Positions 36,349 to 46,769 of a DNA stretch of 64,000 nt are shown in pieces. Each line of letters opens with the position of its first letter. Position 1 is the stretch's first letter. The notes under the pieces are model-generated. The model searched no databases. It was not told where the DNA came from and worked only from the letters and a program-made list of their open reading frames with translations. The translations under genes and the position numbers were made by a program. Source of the stretch: Chrysaora quinquecirrha (Eukaryota > Cnidaria > Scyphozoa > Semaeostomeae > Pelagiidae); NCBI GenBank assembly GCA_014526335.1, contig JACTAT010000015.1:736425-800424 (forward strand), read 5' to 3'.

Positions 36349-38303
36349 CTAACTCAAAGCTCGTCGTAAACCCTCGTAGATAATAATCGCCATTCGTTCA
36401 TATCCTCTGGGCCTAAGGTGCAGTCCACCTTCAAAAAACTGGCCGGCCATATCTTTACCAACATTCGCTCGTTGTAGCATATCTGCCAAATCAACGAGTA
36501 CAACCCTATCTTTATGTTCATTAGCGTACAATCGTAAATCGTAATTCACCCTTTCTCTTTCTTGTTTCGCATCTTGGCATGTATCTTGTGTCTCGCAAAA
36601 TACCTCTGGTATCGTAACTGCGACAGTTCTCGACTGATGTGACCATGCAATTTCGTGCATTGAGATAATATTTCGCGTAATTTCGTCAGCAGATTTTCGT
36701 TGTTTCGCTTTCTTGTTGTAGATATCATTCGTGCCACCCAATATTACAGTCCAGTCGAATTTCTTGCCATCTGAAAAAGCAGTTTTACTAAATTAACTTT
36801 AAGCAGGACAGAGGAACGAAAAAAGATAGTAAAAAGCGTTCAGGGTTGTAGTACCTATATAGTGGACACTATATAGTATATAGTAGAATTTTCCATGACG
36901 GACACCTATGGGACAATGCAAATGTCCATTGTGTAGAGGGTTTTTCGCAAGGCTTCGCAAGGAGTAAACTTAATAAAAACGTGTTGCCAATGCTTAAAAC
37001 AATATTCATCTGTATACTAATTTCGATTCTTATGTGGACCCACTGACACGCTAGAGCGTATGATCCTGACTGCCAGGCCGAAGCCCTTCGTCTTGTTTGC
37101 AAGCTCAAAGATAGAATTGAGGATTGAGGCCAAGAGCATTAAGATAAAATGGGTCCAAATGTGACGTCTGAATTAATTGCCGTGCCAAATGTCAAGCTTG
37201 TGCTTTGCCAGCATTGATTTCACGCTTCAACGTCTGAATTGGTAGCACTAGTAGCTACTTAAGCCCTTCTTCCATCTTCCATAACGATTAAAATCAAAGC
37301 AAAAGATTTTCTGACAGCAACAAGAAGAAATAACACGCGGGATGGCTTTCCAATAATAGACTAGCTGCATCCATGGGACATTTTGCGGCGTCGGCTATAT
37401 GTATTCCCCATTAGAGTTATCCTTGAACGGGAGAGTCGCAAGAGTCGGGACAGTTGCACTCATTTCAACTCTCCCGATCCTTTCAAAATTAGCACAGTCC
37501 TCTATGGCACAATCATAACGATCAAGTTTCCCCATGAGCATCAGGGGACCTACGCAGACTGTCAACGACGCTCTCACGATCTTACGGAAACCAGGGTTTA
37601 GTAAAAATTGAAATAAAAGAATCTAACCTGCATTGTTGAATAATGTTTCCAGTCTCTTAGGCATTTCTTCAAACGCAAGCTCTCCATCTTTTCCTTCATT
37701 TTCAACGATAAAGCATTTCTTCGTATCGAGTTTATTCAACAAGAACTGCAGTTTATTCGTGTATGGATGGTGATTCTTTCCTTTGTTGTAATAACCACGT
37801 GTTAAACTGTCACCAAAACACATTACATGTGCCACTTCATTTGTTCCTTGAATTTTAAGAAAAACCAAGGTAAGTCGAGTACTTGGAGATTGGGGTATCG
37901 CATGAGCTATATTAAGTATAGTATAGTATAGTATAGTATAGTATAGTATAGTATAGTATAGTATAGTATAGTATAGTAAAGTATAGTATAGTAAAGTATA
38001 GTATAGTAAAGTATAGTACAGTATAGTTTGTTATTTTATGGTATATGGTATGGTTTGGTTTAGAATTAAAGTAGAGACAGAGAAGAGTAAAAGAAGAATT
38101 CATAAGCGAATAATTTACAGACAGCTCGCAATACTTAAGATCAGTAGGTAAGATACAGGGTAAAAAATTTGGACTGATGTCCCCGTGAGAATGCAGACCT
38201 CTTGATTTGTTCATATTCTACTTTTTGCTCCATTTGCAAGGTTAAATAATTCTCAGCTTACCTTTCTCCTGCTTGCAGATTTCTTCCTTTTCTTCTGATG
38301 AAT
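36349..38303 (-). CDS. SGNH/GDSL-type hydrolase, 5' end missing
   Basis: Three exons join in phase on the minus strand: 38303-38262, 37846-37628 and 36770-36349. The protein part is about 227 residues. Block I reads MCFGDSLTRGYY with the nucleophile Ser; block III reads ILGGTNDIYN with the Gly-Asn-Asp of SGNH enzymes; block V reads GGLHLRPRGYERM with the catalytic His. The usual Asp three residues before that His (DxxH) is Gly here, with a Glu one place earlier. Such enzymes hydrolyse ester or acyl bonds, but some use a Ser-His dyad, so activity cannot be decided. The first exon (SSEEKEEICKQEK) enters in phase 1, so a start exon is missing; the signal-peptide exon at 46769-46670 ends in phase 1 and would fit, but is 8 kb away across another gene. 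Confidence 0.8.
37914..38030. repeat. TATAG pentanucleotide microsatellite
   Basis: GTATAGTATAGTATAG continues for about 115 bases with a few AAAG variants towards the right end. It lies in the first visible intron of the SGNH gene. Confidence 0.9.
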
Positions 38304-38723
38304 CTGAAAACATACAAAACTCCATCAAATACTCCTGATGTTGTAACATAACATAAAGAAACCACCACTGCATACAAAAAGAAACCACTACTGGAATGAG
38401 CAGCCGCGACGCTCATTTTAGTATCGCTCCTCTATATTTTAAAATAGATACCAGACTTCTGTGAGTAATGACGTGCACTCTGGTATCGTTGTTGTATTTG
38501 CGTGTCATAAGAGCCGTGTGAAAGCAGTTGGTTGAAAGATGGTTTAAAGTTGGCTCAACAGTTGAAAACATCTGCAGATCAAGTTAGGAACGAACCTTAT
38601 TTGGTTATATTATACTCTTTCCTGATGTTTAATCATACTCTTATTGTTATAAACCTTGTCTGTTCTTCCTCCAACAACTCGATATCTCACTCTATGAAGG
38701 CGCTAATTCGAAGGGGCATTCAT

Positions 38724-39522
38724 CACGCTAGCGAATCTATAATCACTACTGTGGTGGATAATCACTACTGTGGTGGTACTATTTGCATACTGTGGTGGCA
38801 GTTTTGGCGTACTGTGGTGGATAATCACTACTTGTGGTGGTTTACTATGCTTGCGGTGGTGGCAGTTTTGGCGTACTGTGGTGGATAATCACTACTTGTG
38901 GTGGTTTACTATGCTTGCGGTGGTGGCAGTTTTGGCGTACTGTGGTGAATAATCACTACTTGTGGTGGTTTACTATGCTTGCGGTGGTGGCAGTTTTGGC
39001 GTACTGTGGTGGATAATCATTACTTGTGGTGGTTTACTATGCTTGCGGTGGTGGCAGTTTTGGCGTACTGTGGTGGATTTTGCGGTTTTTTCTTGCTTGA
39101 TCTATAGAGTTTTGCTATGATTTCGTATTCACCACATATAGCATTATAACCCACCACAAGTAGTGATTATCCACCACAGTACGCAAAACCTACCACCACA
39201 GTACGCAAATAGTACCACCACAGTAGTGATTATCCACCACAGTACTCCAAAACTGCCACCACCGCAAGCATAGTAAACCACCACAAGTAGTGATTATCCA
39301 CCACAGTACGCCAAAACTGCCACCACCGCAAGCATAGTAAACCACCACAAGTAATGATTATCCACCACAGTACGCCAAAACTGCCACCACCGCAAGCATA
39401 GTAAACCACCCCAAGTAGTGATTATCCACCACAGTACGCCAAAACTGCCATCACAGTAAGCAAATAGTACCACCACAGTAGTGATTATCCACCACAGTAG
39501 TGATTATAGATTCGCTAGCGTG
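38724..39522. mobile_element. Foldback transposon made of GTGG-rich tandem units
   Basis: The 799-bp palindrome runs from CACGCTAGCGAATCTATAAT to its inverse ATTATAGATTCGCTAGCGTG. The flanks on both sides are TTCAT (38719-38723 and 39523-39527), a 5-bp target duplication. Each arm holds about four tandem units of about 63 bases (GATAATCACTACTTGTGGTG, then TTTACTATGCTTGCGG, then TGGCAGTTTTGGCGTACTG) in opposite order. A short unrelated centre lies at about 39078-39140. Long inverted ends built of tandem subrepeats are the mark of foldback elements. The GTGG repeats give spurious open frames. Confidence 0.85.
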
Positions 39523-39601
39523 TTCATTTTGCTTATTTCACATCATCCCACGGAGGACGATCTCTCGAGCAGGGGGGGTGGACATTCGAGTATATATCGT
39601 A

Positions 39602-39737
39602 TAGACTTATTGCATGTGTCGTTAGTTTCCGCTTCTCCACCACCCCGACACCCCGCTACAACTACAGTTTGAGCGATCTCATTTTAGTGTTGGCCTCGGT
39701 CTCATGAACGATAACTGGGACTCAGGTAATAAGTCTA
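39602..39737. mobile_element. MITE with TAGACTTATT ends (copy 2)
   Basis: TAGACTTATTGCATGTGTCG at the left and the reverse of TAGACTTATTACCTGAGTCC at the right. It is the same family as 17339-17473. It lies about 100 bases past the stop codon of the giant-exon gene, so possibly in its 3' UTR. Confidence 0.75.
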
Positions 39738-39832
39738 TATATCGTATACAGCATAAGCATTCTCATTAAATCAAAATCAAGTGAAAGGAAGCGGATATAA
39801 ATACAAAAGAAAAGAATAAAGAACAGTATTTC

Positions 39833-42800
39833 TTATTTCTTACCCGTCCAATACAAATCATCCATGTTCAGTTTATCTCCATGTTGCATTAAATATGCAT
39901 CCGAGGTTGTTTCTTGTTTGCTAATCGAGGCTGGTTGAGTTGCAAGTCCTTGGCTGGCTTGCCATGCAAGGATAGGAGCGGCAGGCAACGTATTATTATA
40001 CTGAATATTGTTATTTTGAGTAACACTTTGTTGTTGAACGGTTGGGGCATTCCAACTGGTTACATATCTGGATGTTGTTGTAGTGGACACGTTTGAGTAA
40101 CTAGGCCCTTTTGTTGTAACTGCATTATAATAATTTGGAACCGTTGGGGATGCGATAGCAACATTTCCACTTGCGATAACAGCCTCCGTCTTATTTAGAG
40201 ACTGGATTGGCTCATTTACTACCGGCGTTTGATATTGTGGCGTGGTTTCCTTGGTGTAGGTTTGCTGGTTTTCTTGCACACCGGGTTCATAACCAGTGTT
40301 TGCCTGGGTAGCACCGCTATACATAGGAGATGGTTTGGTTTGATAGCTGTAATTCAGTAAATAGGCAGTTTGGTTAGTACCGGTTGTTTCTGCATTAATC
40401 CGGTCTTGGTTGGTTTTGACTCCTGGCGAACTAACTGTAGGCCTAAATGCATATGAAACAGAGTTTACTCTCAATGATGTAATTGGTTTCACTTGTGTGA
40501 CAAATAAAGGCTTTGGAGTTGGGAAATGGTGTTCGGTAACTTCTGGCGAAGTGACGGGAACCGTCGAAGTGGTTACCGACAGTTTTGAGCTTGAAGTTGG
40601 CACAAGTGATTGCTGCGTCGAAGCAGTATTCTCTTGACTCGTTTTCATGCTAGCTGACCGACTACTTTCAATCTCACTTTCATTCTTAACAATGTTGTCT
40701 TGAATATTTCCTTGCGTCTGAATAAACTGATTGATTTTTTCCTTCATACCAGAAAATACGGTCAAATCAGTAGTTGTTACATTTCCTTTAAGCACTTGCT
40801 GCCGCTGCATCGCTTCTCGATTCCGACCTGCTATCTTTCTAATCTGATTGACGGATTCCGCTTGCCGGCTTAACGGTGAGTCGGTGACTTTCGCGCGCTG
40901 TTCTGCATTCGCTGTTACTTGTTCCTGCCTAGCGACGGACTCCTGAGGCCATTTTGTAGCTGTCTCTTTCTGGTTCAGCTGGTCAATGACATTGGATCCA
41001 ACAGTTTGTGGGTTGTAATAAGGTGTCCTAGCCGTCGGCGTTTGTCTTTGGGTAGCCTGATTTTCCGAAATCCTGTCTGCGTTTTTAAGATTGCTTGATG
41101 CAATATCGGCTGCCGAGACTCCACTCTCATTATTCAATGGCTTCGCCTGTTCATTTGAAGCCAACTGTTGATTAGAGTTCTCTACAGCGTTCTGACCTAC
41201 ATTCGTCGTATTATTATAAACGTTCTCATAAACCGTTTTGGGTTCTTGACCAGGCAGACTTTCCTGATTAAAGGCATTCGAAGGTGGCCTTACACCAGGC
41301 AAGAAATTCCCAACGCTTTTTGTAGTTGGCTCGCTCAATGTTGGTAAATCCACTGGCGCTTTCGTCCAAGTTGTCGCTTGATTATCAACATTTTGCTCTT
41401 TCTTATTAGTTTCATTACTTTCTCCTTCTTTGCTAGTATTTCTCAAATCCTTTTCAGTTGAATTTTCTTGTGAAACCTTCAGTGATTCCACAAGGACGTT
41501 GTCATTTTCTGGCTTTTCCTCATTCTTATTCGTCGCTTTATCTTCACTTTTATTTTCATTATTTACTCCTTTGCTTTCTTTCGGTCCTTCCTTGTTCATA
41601 TCCTCCTCTTTCCTCGAGTTTACTTCAGCTTCTTTACCACTATCAGAGCTTGTCCTATTATTCTTCGCCGCCTCCGCAGCTCCCTTATTGTCCTCCTTCG
41701 CAGTTTCTGCATTCTCCACTGAGGTTGCGTTTTCAGGCCTTTTATCAACTTCTGTAGGAGAGTAAACTTTCGCATCAGCTGTACTAGATATCACTGGCCT
41801 AGTCGTTACGACAAGTGGCTTTTGAGTAGTAACAACTAACGGCCTTTTAGTTGTGATAAGTAGTGCTGGAGTTGTGACTCTTCCATGAAAATGAAGCGTA
41901 GCATCAGGATACCGGCTTCCAAACGGCTTACGATTGTGCCATTGCCATGGATACCGCAATCCGTAAGGCTGTGGCTGCGTTGGTTTCACTGTTGGTTGAA
42001 GTTGTTGCTGTTGTTGTATCTGTTGCTGCTGTTGTTGTTGCTGTATGTGTTGTTGCGGTAGCTGTTGTTGCTGTTGCTGAAGTTGTTGTTGTTGTTGCTC
42101 GTCTTCATCATCATCATCATCAGCAAATACATGCATTTGCATCGGTACATCAGTGGGTGCTGCCATTGTAGGAAGTGTTGGCATGGTTACCCCATTCAAA
42201 AAATGGATAACTGGATGTGTTTCCTTGTTTGGGTCGTAATTTGGATTGTAAGCAATTTTGTTATTGAAAACAAACTCAGAACCGTTCTTGTTAGTCCATG
42301 CGGAGCGTATCTGCTCCCAATTTGAAGCATTTTTGTCGTCGAGGTAATAATCTTTGATTCGCCACCCTGGCGGTTGGTTTCCTTCTTTAGGAGGCGAAGA
42401 AGATTCGATTTCTGGTGGTTCCTTTGGTGGTTGTGGGTTTCCAAACCAATCCAGTGTTTCTTCAGGTGAAATTACTGGCGTAGTAACATTCGGAGTTTTT
42501 GCTGGAAAAGAAATGAAAATAATAGAATGCGAAATAAAGTATGCACTATTGTTTCAGACAAAACTTCTTTTTGTAGTAATGTCCTTTTGTCTTCTCAGAA
42601 CGAGCATCGAAAGACGAATGACGCTCCATGCTTAATGGATTGAAAGAGAGGATGGTATTAAAACGTAGGTATTAGAAATGTTAATCGCCGCTTATTTTGA
42701 CAAGCCTTTGGTGATTTCTTGGACAACATTTCGGGAGATCTCCGCCTTCAATCGGGCAAAGAGAAATGTTTTAATTCTTAATACGACTGATAAATGTATT

Positions 42801-45214
42801 TCTCATTGCCAAATGATGGACCTGAATTGTGGAGCTGAAATATTCCGGTGATCACTGTAGTCAGGAGTGAGGGATTTTTTACCTTAAGGCCTGGCGCGGG
42901 CGACAACTTGTCCTCTTGATGTCTCCCAGTTTGGCAACCTCTGAAACTTTGTAGCACGCTACAAAATTTGAAGCGAGAGACACGCAAATGTTTCTGGAAG
43001 AGAACAGAAACGTTTCTTATCTCCTCGACTCGGGGGTCCTGTTGCTCGTATGTTTAGTAACCCTGAGGGACCAACCGAATACAAAGTTGCACGTGAGCTC
43101 TCCTAGCTTAGCCGCAGATTTAGTCACACTTATGTTATAGCACCCAGCTGTTTAGTTCATGGGCGAAAATCTTGTCTCCTGTGTTAATTATGTGTATCTT
43201 ATGTTTTCTGTGCAATGTGCTATAGCCAGAGAGCTTGAAAACAAACATTTGCTTACCTGTAGGTTGAACTGCTGTCCCGCCTTCAGCAGCCTTTTGCGCA
43301 GTAGCCTCTGCTTCAGAAGAAGGTCCCGCAGCTGCCTCTCTTTCACTTTTTCCTTCTTTCCTCGCAGCCTCATTTTCAGTCTTATCGTCATCTTTCTTGT
43401 CACCAGGTAGATGGGTGTTTACTTTGTCGTTCAAAAGAGCCTCAGGTGCAATCACACCACCTTTATTGAACCAATTCAATTCATTTTCATTCGAACCAGG
43501 AATACGCTCACTTGAAAGTTTAGTAGCATCAGCCTCCTTCCCATTTTCTAGCCTCGTATTGGCTCCAGTTGCTGACTCAGCGAAATTGTTTTTTCTTATG
43601 CCTGTTACGTCTAAAAGTGGAGTTCTGTGGGGCTTTATTGCTTTTAGAGATTCAAGAAGAACATCGTCATTATCATTATTACTAGTATCTTCTGGATTTT
43701 CAACAATTATTCTTTGCCCGGATGGACCTATCTTGAACCTTGTTGTTAATTTCTTTGTTGGACCCAATGATTTACCATGTCCATTTGCACGGTTTCTGTT
43801 CACGGGTTTCTGGAAATGACTGCCAGTTACTTTTGCAATTCCGGACGAATGTTTGCCGCCAGAACCGCTAGCCCTATTTTCTTGTCTTCTGTCTTCCACC
43901 TTTTTAATTCTCCCATTAAATTTCTGAGAATTCTTCAGTGTATTTCTTTCTCCAGAAGATTTGCCTCCTGTTCCAAATACCTCGTTTGCATCACCTATTG
44001 TCACAGTACTCTCTGCTTTCTCCTGATTGGTTGATGATCTCGAGGCTGCTTTTTTGGCTTTCTTTTGCTTGGCAATTACTTTTTCAACAAGTGACAGCAA
44101 CCGCTCTTCATTGTCAACAATGTCTGACGGGTCAATCTGCGGTTCTGTTGGTTTAGTCGTCGTTCTCGCGTAATTATAGAAATTCTCCATGAAATCTCGC
44201 GAATTATCCGCGTAATTTTCTTTGTCATAGTACATATTTTTCGGCGGGTATGAAGGAGAATACATCTCAAAATTATTTGGCGTTCCCGCGAAATTTGAAA
44301 ACTCTTGTGCGACGTCACTAGTATCACGATTGTTCGCTAGAAGTGAGTCAAATAAGGCTGTTTCACTTTGATCCATATTTTGTACAGCGGATAGTACAGG
44401 AGCGTATGCGCTTCTTTTCTGACCAACATGCGCTAGATTTTGATTCTCTGGTTTTCGTAACCATGGTTTCAGAGGTTTGGGTATGAAGTCACGTCTTTCG
44501 TCTTCATCTTCATAATCATCATCATCATTACTATAGAAAGGCTCTCCGAGAATCTTATATCGCATCCTTGGATAACTTGGTATCCTGTAGTCGTACGGCG
44601 AGTAATATGGTCTGTTGGTGTTCTCTTCATAGCGAGGGTAATCATGCGATCTTTCATCTTCGAAACGAGACTGTTCATCATGAAATGTATTTTCATCATC
44701 AAATTTCGAAATTCTTTTCTTCTTTTTAAATTTTTTATTTTTCTTCCTTCCTTTGTGTCTATATTTTCTCTTCTTTCTCTTGTCATGTTTTCTTATTTTC
44801 TTCATAAGATATTTGCTTTTCTTTGGTCTGTGTTTTGAGAGTGATTTTAAGTCATGATGCCTTTTGTGTTTTTTCAAACTACTCTGCCTATGAAGTCCTC
44901 TAATATCATTTCTGATTTTGTGTTTCTCCAATTGTTTCGAAGTAGTATTATTTCGCAACAAACTTCCTGAACTTTCATTTCTATGAGTAACGTACTTACT
45001 AGGCTCATATTTTCTCCTTCTTATAGATGTCCCATTTCCAAAGTTAAAACTTTGAGATAACGATTTATGGTCTGTAGACGAGTGATTTGACGGTTTCGAT
45101 CTAAAATCCTTTTGCACGTCTTTTCCCTTTTTGAAGAAGTTTGGCAAGTTTGGCATTGGTACGACAGTCCCATTCTTTTGCTTGACGCTTTTGATCTTCG
45201 TTCGGGAATTAAAC
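39833..45214 (-). CDS. Gene with two giant exons; large disordered protein
   Basis: Two adjacent minus-strand exons join in phase: 45214-43257 (1958 bases, phase 2 in, phase 1 out) and 42501-39833 (2669 bases to the stop), giving at least 1,541 residues. The first part is very basic (KHDKRKKRKYRHKGRKKNKK), then Arg/Asp/Tyr-rich, then Ser/Lys/Glu-rich. The second starts with a compact, less simple segment (TLDWFGNPQPPKEPPEI; GWRIKDYYLDDKNASNWEQI), followed by a DDDDDEDEQQQ run and polyGln, then long Asn/Gln/Ser/Thr/Glu-rich text with VVTTQKPLVVTTRP repeats, ending YWTGKK. I recognise no family. Amino-acid make-up fits a secreted matrix or mucin-like protein, but this is inference. The first coding exon is not settled: the upstream signal-peptide exon (46769-46670) ends in phase 1, which fits the second exon but not the first. 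Confidence 0.7.
42880..43118 (-). mobile_element. MITE with GGCTTGGCTAAACTAG ends (copy 2)
   Basis: It shares CTGAAACTTTGTAGCACGC and ACGCAAATGTTTCTGG with the copies at 58.3 and 61.1 kb, and ends in AGCTCTCCTAGCTTAGCC. It lies in the intron between the two giant exons. Confidence 0.6.
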
Positions 45215-45439
45215 CTGTCAGAAAAATAAAAAAATTATAAGTTCATACATATACATGCAAACTCAGTGGCATACCAGCTCATGTTTGTTAGCCGAGAAAA
45301 TGGGCCCTTTTCTCCTAAAGTTGCCAGTTTTCCAACAAAATTTTGTGACGAAGTGCCCAAAACATGTAAGGTGGCTTGTCTTTGAAGTTGCAACTTAAAA
45401 TAATCGTAGAAATGGTTCGAAAAGCTCAAAGTTAAAAGA

Positions 45440-46070
45440 AATAGGAATTATAAATGCAGAATAGTGTGCCAAGAACAGAAGAATTTGCAAAAACAGAGGA
45501 GTGTACAAAATGAGGCAGAATGTAACAAAAACAGAACAATGTACCACTAATAGCAAGGTGTACCATAATCAGAGGAGAGTACTTAAGACAGAATATTGTT
45601 CCGAAACAGGAGTGTATCTATATTTAGCTACCACAAATAGTAGACAGTATCAAAAACGGAGAAATGTACCAAAGAAGGAAGAATGTGCCAAAAATATGAG
45701 AGTATAGAAAAGACGGGAAAATGTATCAAAGACGGAAGAATGCACCATACATGAGAGTGAACAAAAGACGGAAGAATGTAGCTAACACAAATAGAAGAGA
45801 GTTTCAAAAACGTGCCGAAATTTGCCGAAAACAGAAGAGGAAGAGTGTGCCAAAGACGGAAGAATGTACCAAAAATACCACAATGTGCCAAAGGCGGAAG
45901 AATGTGCCAAAAACAGAAGAGTGTACCAAAGACGGAAGAGTGTGCCAAAAACATCACAATGTGCCAAAGGCGGAAGAATGTACCAAAAACAGAAAAGGGT
46001 ACCAAAGACGTTATAACGGCCAAGAAACATGAGAGTGTAACATATTCAGAAGAGTGTTCCAAAAGCAGAA
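45440..46070 (+). repeat. Minisatellite GTGCCAAAGACGGAAGAAT
   Basis: Units of about 18-19 bases, GTGCCAAAAACAGAAGA and GTACCAAAGACGGAAGAAT, are repeated about thirty times with drift. Since the unit is close to a multiple of three in places, long open frames appear on both strands (for example 45628-46062), but they are by-products of the repeat. It sits upstream of the 45214 exon, between it and the signal-peptide exon. Confidence 0.85.
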
Positions 46071-46669
46071 AAATTTATCAGAAAGGTTCTCTTCTGTGTT
46101 GCTTTTATAATTCTGAATTACCGAAACGCAAAAACATTTGAAACTGATCTCATGAGCAATGGTAATTGAACAAAAGCAAATAGATAAAATCTGTCTTCTG
46201 CAAGCAGTTGTTTGATGATCGCCATGACTTGCTTGAAGGTTGATGTCTGAAAGTGCAAGTCCTTTAGCTACGTGTAAAGCAGTGAAGGTCCGGTAAAAAC
46301 TACAGAATAATTAGGTCCGTAAATTTGTTTATTTATTTACAAAAAGAAAATTATTTACTTTTTCTAATGAGACATTAATTAAGCTTAGTTATCTTATCAA
46401 AATAATCTTTTAACATAAGACTTGATTTGTTTGTAGAGATAAGGATATAATAAGAGTAAAGATCAGTCAAAAAAGATCGAGAGTCAACGATTTTTGAAAG
46501 AGAAGGCCATGACTTTCAACTCCTAACAGGTATTGCATATTGAAATTGAAGCTTCGAAGGCTGTTCCGTTTACAAAGTTTATTGACCTTTCTGTGAATAG
46601 AAGGTCCCTGGATATAGCAAAAGTAGTTCATATAGAGATAGATAATATAAAGTATATTCAGTGTTTTAC

Positions 46670-46769
46670 CTTTGTTTTTAGACTTAACGGCCTCACTCCA
46701 TGTAACTGCAGTAGCGAAACAAGCGGCATAGAGAAGAAGGACTATATACTTGATTGAAACTCTAGCCAT
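46670..46769 (-). CDS. Signal-peptide first exon, partner uncertain
   Basis: The minus-strand ATG at 46769 opens MARVSIKYIVLLLYAACF, then ATAVTWSEAVKSKNK, with a clear hydrophobic core and a small-residue cleavage region. The donor AAAG|gtaaaa ends the exon at 46670 in phase 1. It lies 1.5 kb upstream of the giant exon at 45214, whose acceptor needs phase 2, so an intermediate exon is missing or the splice partner is different. The exons at 42501 and 38303 both accept phase 1. Confidence 0.6.

Noticed and set aside
38532..39476. Several 60-118 residue open frames rich in Trp and Val
   Set aside because: They all arise from the 63-base units of the foldback element and repeat the same peptide.
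41430..41765. 111-residue Ser/Leu/Phe-rich plus-strand open frame
   Set aside because: It is antisense to the Glu/Lys/Asn-rich part of the giant exon and has no support of its own.
45628..46141. Open frames of up to 144 residues on both strands
   Set aside because: They come from an 18-19 base minisatellite; both strands are open equally and there is no conserved domain.
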